From Sulfurimonas sp. HSL-3221 (lineage in GTDB: Bacteria > Campylobacterota > Campylobacteria > Campylobacterales > Sulfurimonadaceae): a DNA stretch of 64,000 bases. Within the stretch, counting starts at the first letter, position 1, and the number at the start of each line of letters is the position of its first letter. The position numbers and the translations under genes are program-made. The stretch is taken from assembly GCF_021044585.1 (NCBI RefSeq), contig NZ_CP087998.1, forward strand, positions 1,240,001 to 1,304,000, read 5' to 3'. Below the pieces are notes generated by a model. That model was not told where the DNA came from, made no database searches, and saw only the letters and a list, made by a program, of their open reading frames with translations. Positions 1 through 8,725 of this stretch are shown one piece after another.

Positions 1-2646
1 CTGCTCCGCTTCGCCTTTGAATTTCAAACGGACCCCCTCAGCCCGGAGCGTGCGGAGGGTCGGTTCAAGCTTCTGAAGCGCTTCGGATGCGGTGATGATT
101 TTCGAATCGACGTTGGCAAAGACGAAGAAGGTGGTCTCCCCGTCATCCTTGACCAGCCGCTCCAGCGCGGTGATGACCTCGAAATCGCAGACATCCTTGA
201 GGCGGACGATCTGCCCGTTCTTCAGCGGGACGCCGAGGGATTCGAAAAACGCGAAATCGTCCTGGTAGGCGGAGCGGACCTTGATATCAAGCAGGCTCTG
301 GCCGTCGAAGATCACCCCGATGCGCTTGGAGAGATAGAGGTCCGAGACAAAATTGCCCAGGTAGGCGTCGGTGATGCCGAGCTGTTCGCCGTAGGCGTTG
401 ACCTTGATCTTGATCTCGTCGATCCCCCGTTTGATATTGTCGCCGGCATATTTGATGCCGTCGATCGCACCGAGCTCCGCTTCGAGCGCTTTGACCGCCC
501 GGATCGCCTGCTGGTAGTCTTCGCTCATAAGCCCGATACGGATATCCGCTTTGGCGTAGCCCATCCCTTTTTCGACGACCATCAGCTCTTCCAGCCCGAA
601 CCGCTCCTTGTAGCCCTGGGATACGAGCCATGCCCGCAGTTCTTTGGAGATCGCCTTGGAGGAGCGTTCGCGCACACTGTCGCGCCGGCTTTCGTAGAAA
701 CTAAGGTAGGGGGTAATGTAGCTGTCCATAAAGTTGTCGGGTTTTTTCTTCTGCAGTTCGACCCCGATGTACCCGACGGAGGGGAACATTTCGGTATCCC
801 CCGTGGCGCTGCGCCGGTATCCCGCCGTCGACGTGACATTTTCGACGCCGAAACGGCTGCCCTCCTTGAGAAGGTCTTTCTCGATGGCCTGCACGATGGC
901 CAGGGACTCCTCAAGGGTTGTCGTCGGGGCCGCTTTGAACGTGATGTTCAGGGCGGTGGCATCAAAGGGCTGGAACATCTGGAACTTGGCGTGTTTGAAC
1001 CCGGTATAGATCAGCAGCGGGATGATGATGACAAAGAGCAGCAAAAAGGTTTTCTGATACTGCATCAGCAGACCGAGGGCTGCCGAGTAGCGCCGGTTGA
1101 TCCCCTTCCACGAGAGGGTGCGCGAGGCGGGGCTGAGCAGGTGCACGGCGTGGATCGGCAGGAAGATGAAGGACTCGAGCAGCGACGCAATGACCAGGGC
1201 GCTGAAGGCGATGGGGATCATCTGCACGATCTCGCCGAGACGCCCGCTGATCATCAGCAGCGGAATAAAGGAGAAGAGGGTGGTGGCCGAAGCGATGGTG
1301 ACGGGTTTGGCCATCTCCCGCGTCCCGAGGAAGGCCGCCTTTGCCGGTGCGTACCCTTTTTCGATGTACTGCTGGATATTCTCGCTGACGACGATGGCGT
1401 CGTCGACGATGATACCGATGGCGATGATGACGCCGATCAGCGAATTGATATTGATGCTGTACCCGGTAAAGTAGAAATAGATGCTTCCCAGCACAAAGGA
1501 GGTCGGGATACCCAGGGCGATGATGAAGGCCATACGCGCATTGATCAGGGCAAAGGTCATCAGGGTGATGAGGATGATCCCGAAGAGGATATTCGAGATG
1601 ACGATGTTGAGCCGTTCCTGGATAATCGTCGTCTGGTCCTGCCTGACATCGTAGTCGACGCCGTCGACCTTCATGCTCTCTAGGAGTTTATAGATTTTTT
1701 CCCCGATCGCGATGGCGTCCCCTTTCGGGTTCTGCGAAAGCGAAAGGGTAATGGCGGTTTTGCCGTTCATGCTCGCCAGCGTCGAAGCGTCTTCGTAGCG
1801 CTTGGAGACCGTGGCGATGTCCCTGAGCGCGATCTGGCGGTCGCCGATATTGAGCACGGTCTGCTCAAATGCGTCCACGAACTTCTTCTGGTTTCCGACG
1901 GAGAGGAAATACTGGGCCTTGGCGTCGTCGATCTTGCCGAGGGGGTAGATATAGGAGAGTTCCGAGATGGTTTTGAGTACTTCCGTATGCGAAAGTCCGT
2001 ATGCGTCGATGCGCCGCTCGTCAAGCATGATCTCGTAGAAAAGGTCGGAGTCGCCGAAGATCGTGACGTCCGAAACGCCGGGAATCGCCATCAGGCGGGA
2101 CTTCAGTTTCTGTGCGAGCTCCCGGAGCCGGTCCAGGCTGACTTCGTCCGAACGTACCGATACCTGCATCAAGCCCCGCGCATGGGCCACGTTCCTGACT
2201 GCCGGCTCATCCATGTCGGAAGGGAGCGTCGGCACGACCAGTGCGATGGCGTCGCGGATCGATTCGGCCATCTCCGCTTTGTCTGCCCCCTTTTCGAGCT
2301 CGAGGCGTACGGAGAAGCTGCCCGGGGCGATGACCGAGGTGACGCTCTCGACGCCGACGAGGTTTTTGGTCTCCTCTTCGAGCGGCGTCACGACCATGCG
2401 GTTGAGGACGTCGACGGAGGCGCCGCCGTAGCTGCCGCGGATCGTCATGGTGTCGGGTTCGATCTCGGGGGAGATCTCCTTGGGGATCATCGTATAGGTA
2501 TAGATCCCGGCGGCGAACAGCAAGAAAAAGAGCGTGTAGTTGATCTTATAGTTATCGATAAAAAATTTCAGCAGCTTGTCAAACAGGGTGTTTTCACTGT
2601 TTGGGAGGGGGGTCTGCTCCGGGGCGGTTGACTTGCTTTTGTTCAC
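1..2646 (-). CDS. RND efflux transporter permease (HAE1/AcrB-like), 3' end outside window
   Basis: Inner-membrane proton-driven pump subunit of a tripartite RND exporter. Reading from a GTG at 2646 gives 882 open codons with no stop before the window edge, so about the last 150-180 residues (the final membrane bundle) are missing. The first membrane helix (FFLLFAAGIYTYTMIPKE) is followed by a periplasmic porter domain. The central bundle carries GIIVDDAIVVSENI, containing the adjacent Asp pair of the RND proton relay, and then a second periplasmic domain. No membrane-fusion or TolC-type gene is visible on this side; they may lie beyond the left edge. It sits 74 bases downstream of a membrane Fe-S protein on the same strand. 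The GTG start is the best candidate but its ribosome-binding site is weak. The substrate cannot be told from sequence. Confidence 0.9.
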   Translation of the reverse strand, partial: MNKSKSTAPEQTPLPNSENTLFDKLLKFFIDNYKINYTLFFLLFAAGIYTYTMIPKEISPEIEPDTMTIRGSYGGASVDVLNRMVVTPLEEETKNLVGVESVTSVIAPGSFSVRLELEKGADKAEMAESIRDAIALVVPTLPSDMDEPAVRNVAHARGLMQVSVRSDEVSLDRLRELAQKLKSRLMAIPGVSDVTIFGDSDLFYEIMLDERRIDAYGLSHTEVLKTISELSYIYPLGKIDDAKAQYFLSVGNQKKFVDAFEQTVLNIGDRQIALRDIATVSKRYEDASTLASMNGKTAITLSLSQNPKGDAIAIGEKIYKLLESMKVDGVDYDVRQDQTTIIQERLNIVISNILFGIILITLMTFALINARMAFIIALGIPTSFVLGSIYFYFTGYSININSLIGVIIAIGIIVDDAIVVSENIQQYIEKGYAPAKAAFLGTREMAKPVTIASATTLFSFIPLLMISGRLGEIVQMIPIAFSALVIASLLESFIFLPIHAVHLLSPASRTLSWKGINRRYSAALGLLMQYQKTFLLLFVIIIPLLIYTGFKHAKFQMFQPFDATALNITFKAAPTTTLEESLAIVQAIEKDLLKEGSRFGVENVTSTAGYRRSATGDTEMFPSVGYIGVELQKKKPDNFMDSYITPYLSFYESRRDSVRERSSKAISKELRAWLVSQGYKERFGLEELMVVEKGMGYAKADIRIGLMSEDYQQAIRAVKALEAELGAIDGIKYAGDNIKRGIDEIKIKVNAYGEQLGITDAYLGNFVSDLYLSKRIGVIFDGQSLLDIKVRSAYQDDFAFFESLGVPLKNGQIVRLKDVCDFEVITALERLVKDDGETTFFVFANVDSKIITASEALQKLEPTLRTLRAEGVRLKFKGEAEQ

Positions 2647-2661
2647 GCTATGCCTATTTCT

Positions 2662-2680
2662 GCCTGCCGGCCGGGCAGGC
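2662..2680. other. GC-rich hairpin between the Fe-S protein and RND genes
   Basis: A 7-base inverted repeat, GCCTGCC (2662-2668) and GGCAGGC (2674-2680), with a 5-base loop, lies in the 74-base gap. No T-run follows it on the minus strand, so it is not a textbook intrinsic terminator. It could attenuate transcription or stabilise the upstream mRNA end. Confidence 0.4.
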
Positions 2681-2720
2681 GTGGTTTATTTGGTGCCGGT
2701 TTGCCACGGCGGGGCAGGGT

Positions 2721-4205
2721 CTACAGCCTGCCTGCAGGGTGTTCTGCGGCAGGTTCGGCCGTCACACGCATTGCCTGCGGTGCGTTTTTAGACGGCTTTT
2801 CCGCGGGGGCGCTGTGGTGCCCGCGCTGCGCACGGCCGTAGGTGTCGAGGATGTAGCCCCGGTAGAGGTTGACGGCGACAAAAAAGATAATCAGCGATGC
2901 CGCAAACGGGAAGGCCAGGATTTTGGCGCGCTTTTTCGCCTCGATCAGCCTGATACGCTTGTAGAGGATGACGAGGGCCCAGGCCACCCCGACGTACCGC
3001 AGATACGAGAAGAGGTGCACCCATGCATCCTTTCGGCTTGCCGGCGAGGTGAAGTCGCTCTGTACGCCGAAGCCGTAGGCGAACCCGTCGACGATCTTCT
3101 CCATCCCGCTGACAAAGAACATCTCCAGCGTATGCGAAAGCGACCCGAAGATGAAAAGCGGCGCGAAGGCGTACCCGAGGGTGTAGAAAACGGTGCTGTA
3201 CTCTTTTTGAAGGATTTTGGACGCGACGAACATGCCTGCAACGGTGATGACGACCGAGAAGAGCACGGCGTATAAAAAGGCGAACAGTCCGACAGTGTCC
3301 ATACCGCCCAGGCCGGCGATCCCCTGAAGCGCCGCCGCCGTTTTCGCCCAGATGAATTCGTCGGCGATCGCACTGCGTCCCATGCCGTGGTGGAACGCCA
3401 TGGTAATGGGGATGGCCGCGACGATCAGAATATAGGCCCAGACCTCCGCTTTTTCGATCTTGAAGTGTGAAAAGAGCGAAAACGAGGGTTTGGTCAGGCG
3501 GAAGCTGACCGCTTCGCAGGCGGCCGAGCAGTCCATGCAGAGGGTACAGTCTCCCATCGAGTTCTTTTTGTCAAAGTTGAAGGGACTCAGGCCGTGTGTA
3601 CATGCTTTGGCACAGTCGAAGGTTTTGCACTCGCTGCAGGCGCTTTGGTTGGTCCCCAGCCACGTGAAGGAGAGCTTCTCATAGGCCCTGGTCAGGGTGC
3701 CGATGGGGCAGATGTATTTGCAGTAGCTCATCTCTTTATAGACGAGATAGAAGGCAAAAGAGAGCAGGGTCATGACGGTGAAGAGCACGGCCGAACCGAA
3801 AGGGGTATGGTACGCGGAGGGGAAGCTGTAGTAAACACCCCACCAGCCGACCATGAGCAGCGTCACGCCGATGAAACGGTTCTCAAGCCATTTGGGCATA
3901 CGCTTTTTCAGGCCGAATTTCGTGAGGTAGTGCCCCAGGAATCGGTGGGGACAGATACCGCAGAAGATGCGCCCGAAGGTCGGCAGCGACACGACAATGA
4001 AGAGCGACCAGAAAATCCCCCAGAAGAGGGCCGGCGTATAGAGGTTCTCTTTCCCGGGAACGGCGAACCCCAGGGCGATCGCGTAAAAGAAGAGGGCCGT
4101 CACGGCCAGCCGCAACAGAAAAAGAAAGCGTTGGTTCTTGAAGAGGTAACCGAGCAGCGGCATGCCGTAGAGGTCGTTTCGGTCGCGTTTGATATGATCT
4201 ACCAT
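2721..4205 (-). CDS. Membrane polyferredoxin, NapH/NosR/CcoG-like
   Basis: A 494-residue inner-membrane iron-sulfur protein of the kind that passes electrons between quinol and a periplasmic or membrane partner. Hydrophobic segments lie at about 28-48, 58-74, 111-127 and 138-157. Two membrane-edge motifs, FCGICPHR (Cys82, Cys85) and YCKYICPIG (Cys162, Cys166), are typical of NapH, NosR and CcoG. Two cluster motifs follow: Cys190-193-198-202 and Cys220-223-226-230. Unlike CcoG there is no FixG-type C-terminal domain; instead several more membrane helices (about 254-460) and a Pro/Ala-rich tail follow. No nap or nos genes are nearby, so the partner is unknown. Transcription probably starts in the AT-rich region 4206-4300. 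It may be cotranscribed with the RND pump gene. Confidence 0.8.
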   Translation of the reverse strand: MVDHIKRDRNDLYGMPLLGYLFKNQRFLFLLRLAVTALFFYAIALGFAVPGKENLYTPALFWGIFWSLFIVVSLPTFGRIFCGICPHRFLGHYLTKFGLKKRMPKWLENRFIGVTLLMVGWWGVYYSFPSAYHTPFGSAVLFTVMTLLSFAFYLVYKEMSYCKYICPIGTLTRAYEKLSFTWLGTNQSACSECKTFDCAKACTHGLSPFNFDKKNSMGDCTLCMDCSAACEAVSFRLTKPSFSLFSHFKIEKAEVWAYILIVAAIPITMAFHHGMGRSAIADEFIWAKTAAALQGIAGLGGMDTVGLFAFLYAVLFSVVITVAGMFVASKILQKEYSTVFYTLGYAFAPLFIFGSLSHTLEMFFVSGMEKIVDGFAYGFGVQSDFTSPASRKDAWVHLFSYLRYVGVAWALVILYKRIRLIEAKKRAKILAFPFAASLIIFFVAVNLYRGYILDTYGRAQRGHHSAPAEKPSKNAPQAMRVTAEPAAEHPAGRL

Positions 4206-4349
4206 TGAATCCCTGCGTTGATGACAAACATCATATAATTAAATTATTTTTAAGTTAAGAATGTAATTTTAATAGCTTAGTGTTAAGGGAGTGTTAAAGG
4301 GAGGGGATATCCCGCGTAAAACGGGCCTGTTCCGGGGGAAGTGGGTATA

Positions 4350-4363
4350 GAGGGGAACCCCTC
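4350..4363. terminator. Hairpin with T-run, plus-strand polarity
   Basis: GAGGG-GAAC-CCCTC forms a 5-bp stem with a tetraloop, followed on the plus strand by TTTTAT (4364-4369). The T-run faces the plus strand although both flanking genes run on the minus strand, so it could stop antisense transcription entering ychF. Its role as a terminator of ychF is doubtful because no T-run follows it on the minus strand. Confidence 0.35.
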
Positions 4364-4381
4364 TTTTATACGTTGAAACGG

Positions 4382-4399
4382 AAGTGCACGTGTGCACTT
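4382..4399. other. Perfect 8-base inverted repeat just after ychF
   Basis: AAGTGCAC and GTGCACTT (4382-4389 and 4392-4399), separated by GT, form a perfect dyad 9 bases beyond the ychF stop. On minus-strand RNA this is a stable stem without a following T-run. It could be an mRNA 3' stem or a protein-binding dyad. Confidence 0.45.
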
Positions 4400-4408
4400 A
4401 GTCAACCG

Positions 4409-5509
4409 TCAAACATTAAACCTAAAGTGCATGACATCGCCGTCCTGGACGATGTACTCCTTGCCCTCCAGGCGCATCTTACCGGCCTCTTTGGCACCGG
4501 CCTCCCCGTTGCAGGCGACGAAGTCCTCGTAGCCGATCACCTCGGCACGGATAAACCCCTTTTCGAAGTCGTTGTGGATGACGGCGGCAGCCTTGGGCGC
4601 CGTCGTGTTCTTGCGGATCGTCCAGGCGCGTACTTCCTTGACGCCGGCGGTGAAGTAGCTCATCAGCCCCAGTTTATCGAAGCCTTTGCGGATGATCTGC
4701 TCCAGTCCGGACTCCTCGACGCCGAGGTCGCGGAGGAATTCGTCGCGCTCCTCGTCTTCCAAACCGACCAGCTCCTCCTCGATCTTCGCGCAGAGTTTGA
4801 TGACTTCGCAGTTCTGTGATTCGGCATGGGCCGCGAGACGCTGAACATACTCGTTGTCCTCAAGCAGGCCGTCTTCATCCGTGTTGGCGCCGTACATGAT
4901 CTCCTTGGCCGTCAGCAGGCGCAGATCCTTGTTGAGTTCGGCGAAACGGTCATCCTCGATGTCGGGGAAGCTGCGGGCAAGGTTGCCCTGGTCGAGGTGG
5001 TCGAGCAGGGTCTGGGCGAAGTCGACCATCGCCTGCGCCTTCTTGTCCGCTTTGGCCTGCTTTTTGAGGCGTTCGATGCGGTTTTGCAGCATTTCGACGT
5101 CGGCGAGGATCAGTTCGGTCTCGATGATCTCGACGTCGCGGAGCGGGTCGATGCTTCCTTCGGTATGGACGACGTTCTCATCGGCGAAACAGCGCACGAT
5201 CTGCAGGATCACTTCCGTTTCGCGGATATTGGCGAGGAATTTATTTCCCAGACCCTCACCCTTGCTGGCACCCTTGACGAGGCCGGCGATGTCGACGAAG
5301 TCGAGGGTGGAGTGCTGGATGCGCTCGGGGTTGACGATCTTGGCCAGGGCGTCCAGGCGCGGATCCGGGACGGGGACGACCGCCTTGTTCGGTTCGATGG
5401 TACAGAAGGGGTAGTTGGCCGCTTCCGCGTTCTGCGCCTTGGTCAGCGCGTTAAAAGTAGTTGATTTTCCGACGTTCGGCAGCCCGACGAGTCCGATGGC
5501 TAATCCCAT
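4409..5509 (-). CDS. ychF: Redox-regulated ATPase YchF (Obg family)
   Basis: A 366-residue cytosolic P-loop NTPase that in other bacteria prefers ATP over GTP, binds ribosomes and affects oxidative-stress responses. The start MGLAIGLVGLPNVGKST gives the G1 loop near residues 8-17. The switch region DFVDIAGLVKGASKGEG and the C-terminal TGS-like domain are present. The reading frame stays open far upstream, but the family start is the ATG at 5509, preceded by AGGAAAC. A TACAAT -10 lies upstream at 5547-5542. It heads the conserved block toward folD, although here an ATPase gene separates it from pepA. Confidence 0.96.
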   Translation of the reverse strand: MGLAIGLVGLPNVGKSTTFNALTKAQNAEAANYPFCTIEPNKAVVPVPDPRLDALAKIVNPERIQHSTLDFVDIAGLVKGASKGEGLGNKFLANIRETEVILQIVRCFADENVVHTEGSIDPLRDVEIIETELILADVEMLQNRIERLKKQAKADKKAQAMVDFAQTLLDHLDQGNLARSFPDIEDDRFAELNKDLRLLTAKEIMYGANTDEDGLLEDNEYVQRLAAHAESQNCEVIKLCAKIEEELVGLEDEERDEFLRDLGVEESGLEQIIRKGFDKLGLMSYFTAGVKEVRAWTIRKNTTAPKAAAVIHNDFEKGFIRAEVIGYEDFVACNGEAGAKEAGKMRLEGKEYIVQDGDVMHFRFNV

Positions 5510-5541
5510 AGTGGTTTCCTGTCTGTAAGAATAAGTCCGAC

Positions 5542-5577
5542 ATTGTACTCTCTCGGGGGTTAGGGACGGGTTAGGGG
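5542..5577 (-). promoter_or_regulatory. ychF promoter with a G-quadruplex motif over the -35 region
   Basis: On the minus strand TACAAT (5547-5542) is a good -10 for ychF. The matching -35 region falls in 5555-5577, which on the plus strand reads as four G-tracts of at least 3 with loops of 3, 2 and 3 bases (GGGGG TTA GGG AC GGG TTA GGGG). This fits the canonical intramolecular G-quadruplex pattern and would lie on the template strand. Confidence 0.55.
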
Positions 5578-5601
5578 AAGAGCGAAGCTTTCGTGGCGGC
5601 C

Positions 5602-8157
5602 CTAGGAGAAGCGGATGCCGCGAAGCAGTTTGAAAAGTTCGAACCAGGCGACACTGGCGATACCGGCAACGACGGCCAGCAGAAGGCCTGCGATGTCTAG
5701 CTCCCCGAAACGGAAGAGTTGGCGAAGCTGTGGCTCGAAGAGCGCGAGTGCCAAAAAGAGGAGAGCGCCACCGGTAATCCACCAAACGGCGCGGTTCGGG
5801 ATATGCAGGGATGCGAAGAGCGTACGCTTCCAGGATCGGTTGGCAAAAATAAGCGTGATGTTGGCTATGACCAGCGCCGTGAAGGCCAGTGCCCTTGCAT
5901 CCTCCGCCGTGGCGCCGCGGGACAGGACTATACCGTAGAGGGCAATTGCCCAAATGAGCACACCGGTGCCCTGCAGCAGGCTTAGTCCAAGGTTCCACAC
6001 GCCGAAAAGCGGCTCGTCCAGAGGACGTGGAGGGCGTAGCATGGCATCGGTCTCTTCCCGTTCCGCTTCGAAGACGACGGAGCAGGCCGGATCGATGATA
6101 AACTGTAAAAAAGCGATATGGACCGGAAAAAAGATCAGGGGCCATCCGAAAAAGACAGGCAGCAGTGCTATGCCGGCGATCGGAACATGAATGGCAAGAA
6201 TATAGGCCATCGCCTTGCGGAGATTGTCGTAGATACGCCGGCCCAGCCGGACGGCCTCGACAATGGAGGTGAAATCGTCGTCAAGCAGCACTAGCGAAGC
6301 GGCTTCGCGCGCGACATCCGTCCCACGTCCGCCCATCGCGATGCCGATATGGGATGCCTTGAGTGCCGGGGCGTCGTTGACACCGTCACCAGTCATTGCC
6401 ACGACTTCACCGTCAGCTTTGAGGGCGTTGACGATTTTGAGTTTGTGTTCGGGCACGACCCGTGCAAAGATATTGATCGTTCTTATGCGCGCGGCCAGCT
6501 CCGCTTCGTCGCAGCCGTCGATTTCACTTCCCGTCATCAGCGTATCGGCTCTCAGCCCTGCCTCCCGGGCGATGGTACGTGCAGTGCCGGGGTAGTCCCC
6601 GGTCATCATGACGACACGTATCCCCGCGGCATGACACCGGGCAATAGCAGAAGGCACAGTGAGGCGCAACGGGTCGGCAAGGGCGATCAGGCCGAGCAGA
6701 CGAAAGGCGAAGTCGTGCTGGATGCTCGGCCACTCTTTGCCGGAGTAGCGGGCGTCCGCGACACCGAGCACCCTCAGGCCTTGCGATGAAAGCGCTTCGA
6801 CCTGCTGCGCAAGTTGCGCTGACGATGCAGCATCGAGATGACAAAGGTCCGCGATCGATTCGGGCGCACCTTTCGAGGCAACGACGTACTCGTCACCGTG
6901 GGTGGAGCGCCAGACATGGGAGATGGCATGCATTTCGGCCGACAGGGGATACTCGTAGACCAGTTCCCAGTCGTCGTGCAGGTGCTCTGTACCGGAGAGA
7001 TAGCGTTGCGCGAGGGCGTGCATCGCCTTTTCCATCGGATCGAAGGGGTCGGCTTCGCTGGCAAGGATCCCGAATTCGAGCAGTTCGTGAAAAGTCTCGG
7101 GCAACGGAGCCGTGTCTGTTACGTCGGGGACGCGGAAGAGCGCTTCGCCGGTGACAATCGTATGGACGTTCATGCTGTTTTGCGTCAGCGTACCGGTTTT
7201 GTCGACGCACAGAACCGTTGCCGAACCGAGGGTTTCGATCGCCGGAACGCGGCGGGTCAGCACGCGGCGCCGGGAAATACGCCAGGCCCCGAGTGCGAGG
7301 AAGACGGTGAGGACGACGGGGAACTCTTCGGGGAGCGTTGCCATGGCGAGGGTAATCCCCGCGAGCAGGCCGTCGAGCCAGTCGCCGCGCGTCAAGCCGT
7401 AGACGACGATGAGCAGGGCGCACAGTAGCAGACCGAGAGCGGCGAGCAGACGCACCATCTTTCCCGTCTGACGCTGCAGCGGGGTTTTCTCGGTCTCGAT
7501 GCCCTGCAGGGACTTTCCGATGGTGCCAATGGTGCTTTTTGGACCGGTAGCGTTGACCTCCGCAATGGCCATTCCCTGTACAACAAGGGTGCCGGAGTAG
7601 ACATAGGGCTGATCCTCGCCCCCGGGTTGAAGGCGTAGATCCCCCTCCAACCAATGACGCTTTCCGACAGGGACCGATTCGCCGGTCAATAGGGATTCGT
7701 CGACCTGAAGGTTCCGCTGTGCCAGGATGACGGCATCAGCGGGGACACGGTCTCCCTCGACCAGAACAAGCATATCGCCCCGCACCACTTCGCGTCCGGG
7801 GATACGCTGTTGCCCGCCGCCGCGTACAACCAGAGCGCGGGGACTCGTCATATCCCGCAGGGCTTCCAGGACGCGCTCTGTGCGATGTTCCTGATAAACG
7901 GTTGACCCTATGACAACGATGACGAAACTGAGGAGAATGGAAGCCTCGGCGTTGTCCCCCAGGAGGAAATAGATCGCTGCTGCAGCCAGTAGCAGAATAA
8001 ACATGGGCTCGGTCATAACGTCGCGTACGATCACGGTCAATGTGCGCCGTCGCGCACCCGGTATTTCGTTATACCCATCAATGCGCAGCCGTGCCGCCGC
8101 CTCGGTGTCGGTCAGCCCCTCAACGTCATGCCAATCAGGTCTGTCGGGTTTGAGCAT
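5602..8157 (-). CDS. P2-type cation-translocating ATPase (calcium-pump-like)
   Basis: An 851-residue membrane pump. An N-terminal cation-ATPase domain is followed by the actuator loop with TGES (158-161), PEEFP (276-280) in the fourth transmembrane helix, the phosphorylation motif DKTGTLT (Asp319), and TGDGVNDAP in the hinge. This is the SERCA/PMR1-like layout. The motif variants PEEFP (for PEGLP) and IIDPACS in the sixth helix make the ion uncertain; Ca2+ or Mn2+ are reasonable guesses. An upstream in-frame TTG at 8175 exists, but the ATG at 8157 has GGAGA at proper spacing. The gene is inserted between ychF and pepA, which are near neighbours in H. pylori. It probably has its own promoter in the divergent region upstream. 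Confidence 0.92.
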   Translation of the reverse strand: MLKPDRPDWHDVEGLTDTEAAARLRIDGYNEIPGARRRTLTVIVRDVMTEPMFILLLAAAAIYFLLGDNAEASILLSFVIVVIGSTVYQEHRTERVLEALRDMTSPRALVVRGGGQQRIPGREVVRGDMLVLVEGDRVPADAVILAQRNLQVDESLLTGESVPVGKRHWLEGDLRLQPGGEDQPYVYSGTLVVQGMAIAEVNATGPKSTIGTIGKSLQGIETEKTPLQRQTGKMVRLLAALGLLLCALLIVVYGLTRGDWLDGLLAGITLAMATLPEEFPVVLTVFLALGAWRISRRRVLTRRVPAIETLGSATVLCVDKTGTLTQNSMNVHTIVTGEALFRVPDVTDTAPLPETFHELLEFGILASEADPFDPMEKAMHALAQRYLSGTEHLHDDWELVYEYPLSAEMHAISHVWRSTHGDEYVVASKGAPESIADLCHLDAASSAQLAQQVEALSSQGLRVLGVADARYSGKEWPSIQHDFAFRLLGLIALADPLRLTVPSAIARCHAAGIRVVMMTGDYPGTARTIAREAGLRADTLMTGSEIDGCDEAELAARIRTINIFARVVPEHKLKIVNALKADGEVVAMTGDGVNDAPALKASHIGIAMGGRGTDVAREAASLVLLDDDFTSIVEAVRLGRRIYDNLRKAMAYILAIHVPIAGIALLPVFFGWPLIFFPVHIAFLQFIIDPACSVVFEAEREETDAMLRPPRPLDEPLFGVWNLGLSLLQGTGVLIWAIALYGIVLSRGATAEDARALAFTALVIANITLIFANRSWKRTLFASLHIPNRAVWWITGGALLFLALALFEPQLRQLFRFGELDIAGLLLAVVAGIASVAWFELFKLLRGIRFS

Positions 8158-8385
8158 CTCTTTCTCCAGTGTCAAGTAATTGTACAGTGATCGTTATCGA
8201 AGATGCAAACATACTCATTCTGCTACATCGCGGGAAATGAAGCGGAGCAGGTGTTATAGGGGCTTGGAAAAAGATATGGCAGTGTTGTATGGTGATTAAA
8301 TATTTAAAATTAATTATTTTGTAACGAAATGACGTTAGACTACTGTCGGCTTTGAATCGAAGTCAATTCCATCGAAAGTAGACCC
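8158..8385. promoter_or_regulatory. Divergent promoter region, ATPase and small membrane protein
   Basis: A 228-base gap. On the minus strand a TACAAT (around 8180-8186) sits close to the ATPase start. On the plus strand an AT-rich stretch (8292-8335) precedes the small gene. No dyad that I would call an operator. Confidence 0.4.
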
Positions 8386-8688
8386 ATGGAGCGCCACTGG
8401 ATCATTTCAATTGCACTATTCGCAATCGTCGCGGGCATGACGGCTGTTTTTTATGAAGCTAACGCGTTCGCTTCAATCGCGCTGTCAGCGTCGGAACAGC
8501 CGGAAATGGTTGTAGACACCGGCACTGCAGAGGAAACCCTAGAGACCTCTACGGGCATCCGTGAGTTCCTCACCTCAAACCTCATGGAGCTCTGGAGCGT
8601 GGTCAGAAGTGATGGAATACTCTCGACAGCGGCAAGTGCGGCGGGGATTATGCTGGGATTGCTGCTGCTGTTTATGAATGGTTCCTGA
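8386..8688 (+). CDS. Small membrane protein of unknown function
   Basis: A 100-residue protein I do not recognise. It has an N-terminal hydrophobic segment (about 7-33, signal anchor or signal peptide), a polar stretch rich in Thr/Glu, and a second hydrophobic segment near the C terminus (about 79-97). It is divergent from the P-type ATPase and may be a small accessory protein of it, but only position suggests this. The ribosome-binding site (GAAAG) is poor. The AT-rich promoter region and its place between two well-spaced genes favour a real gene. Confidence 0.5.
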   Translation: MERHWIISIALFAIVAGMTAVFYEANAFASIALSASEQPEMVVDTGTAEETLETSTGIREFLTSNLMELWSVVRSDGILSTAASAAGIMLGLLLLFMNGS

Positions 8689-8725
8689 CAAACGAACCTG
8701 TTTGCCGGGAAGGTGAGGGAAGCGC

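Larger units (their letters stand above)
4206..4408. promoter_or_regulatory. AT-rich promoter region of the Fe-S protein gene
   Basis: A 203-base gap between two minus-strand genes. Bases about 4225-4290 are strongly AT-rich against the GC-rich surroundings, and on the minus strand contain TAATTATAT-like -10 candidates shortly before the start at 4205. The other half, 4340-4400, holds two hairpins, listed separately. Confidence 0.5.

Noticed and set aside
2662-2680. Intrinsic terminator between the Fe-S protein and RND genes
   Set aside because: Stem is convincing but there is no T-run on the minus strand; listed only as a hairpin.
4409-6145. A 578-codon fused reading of ychF with upstream sequence
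   Set aside because: The extra N-terminal 212 residues are antisense-like readings of the P-type ATPase region; the YchF family start and a ribosome-binding site are at 5509.
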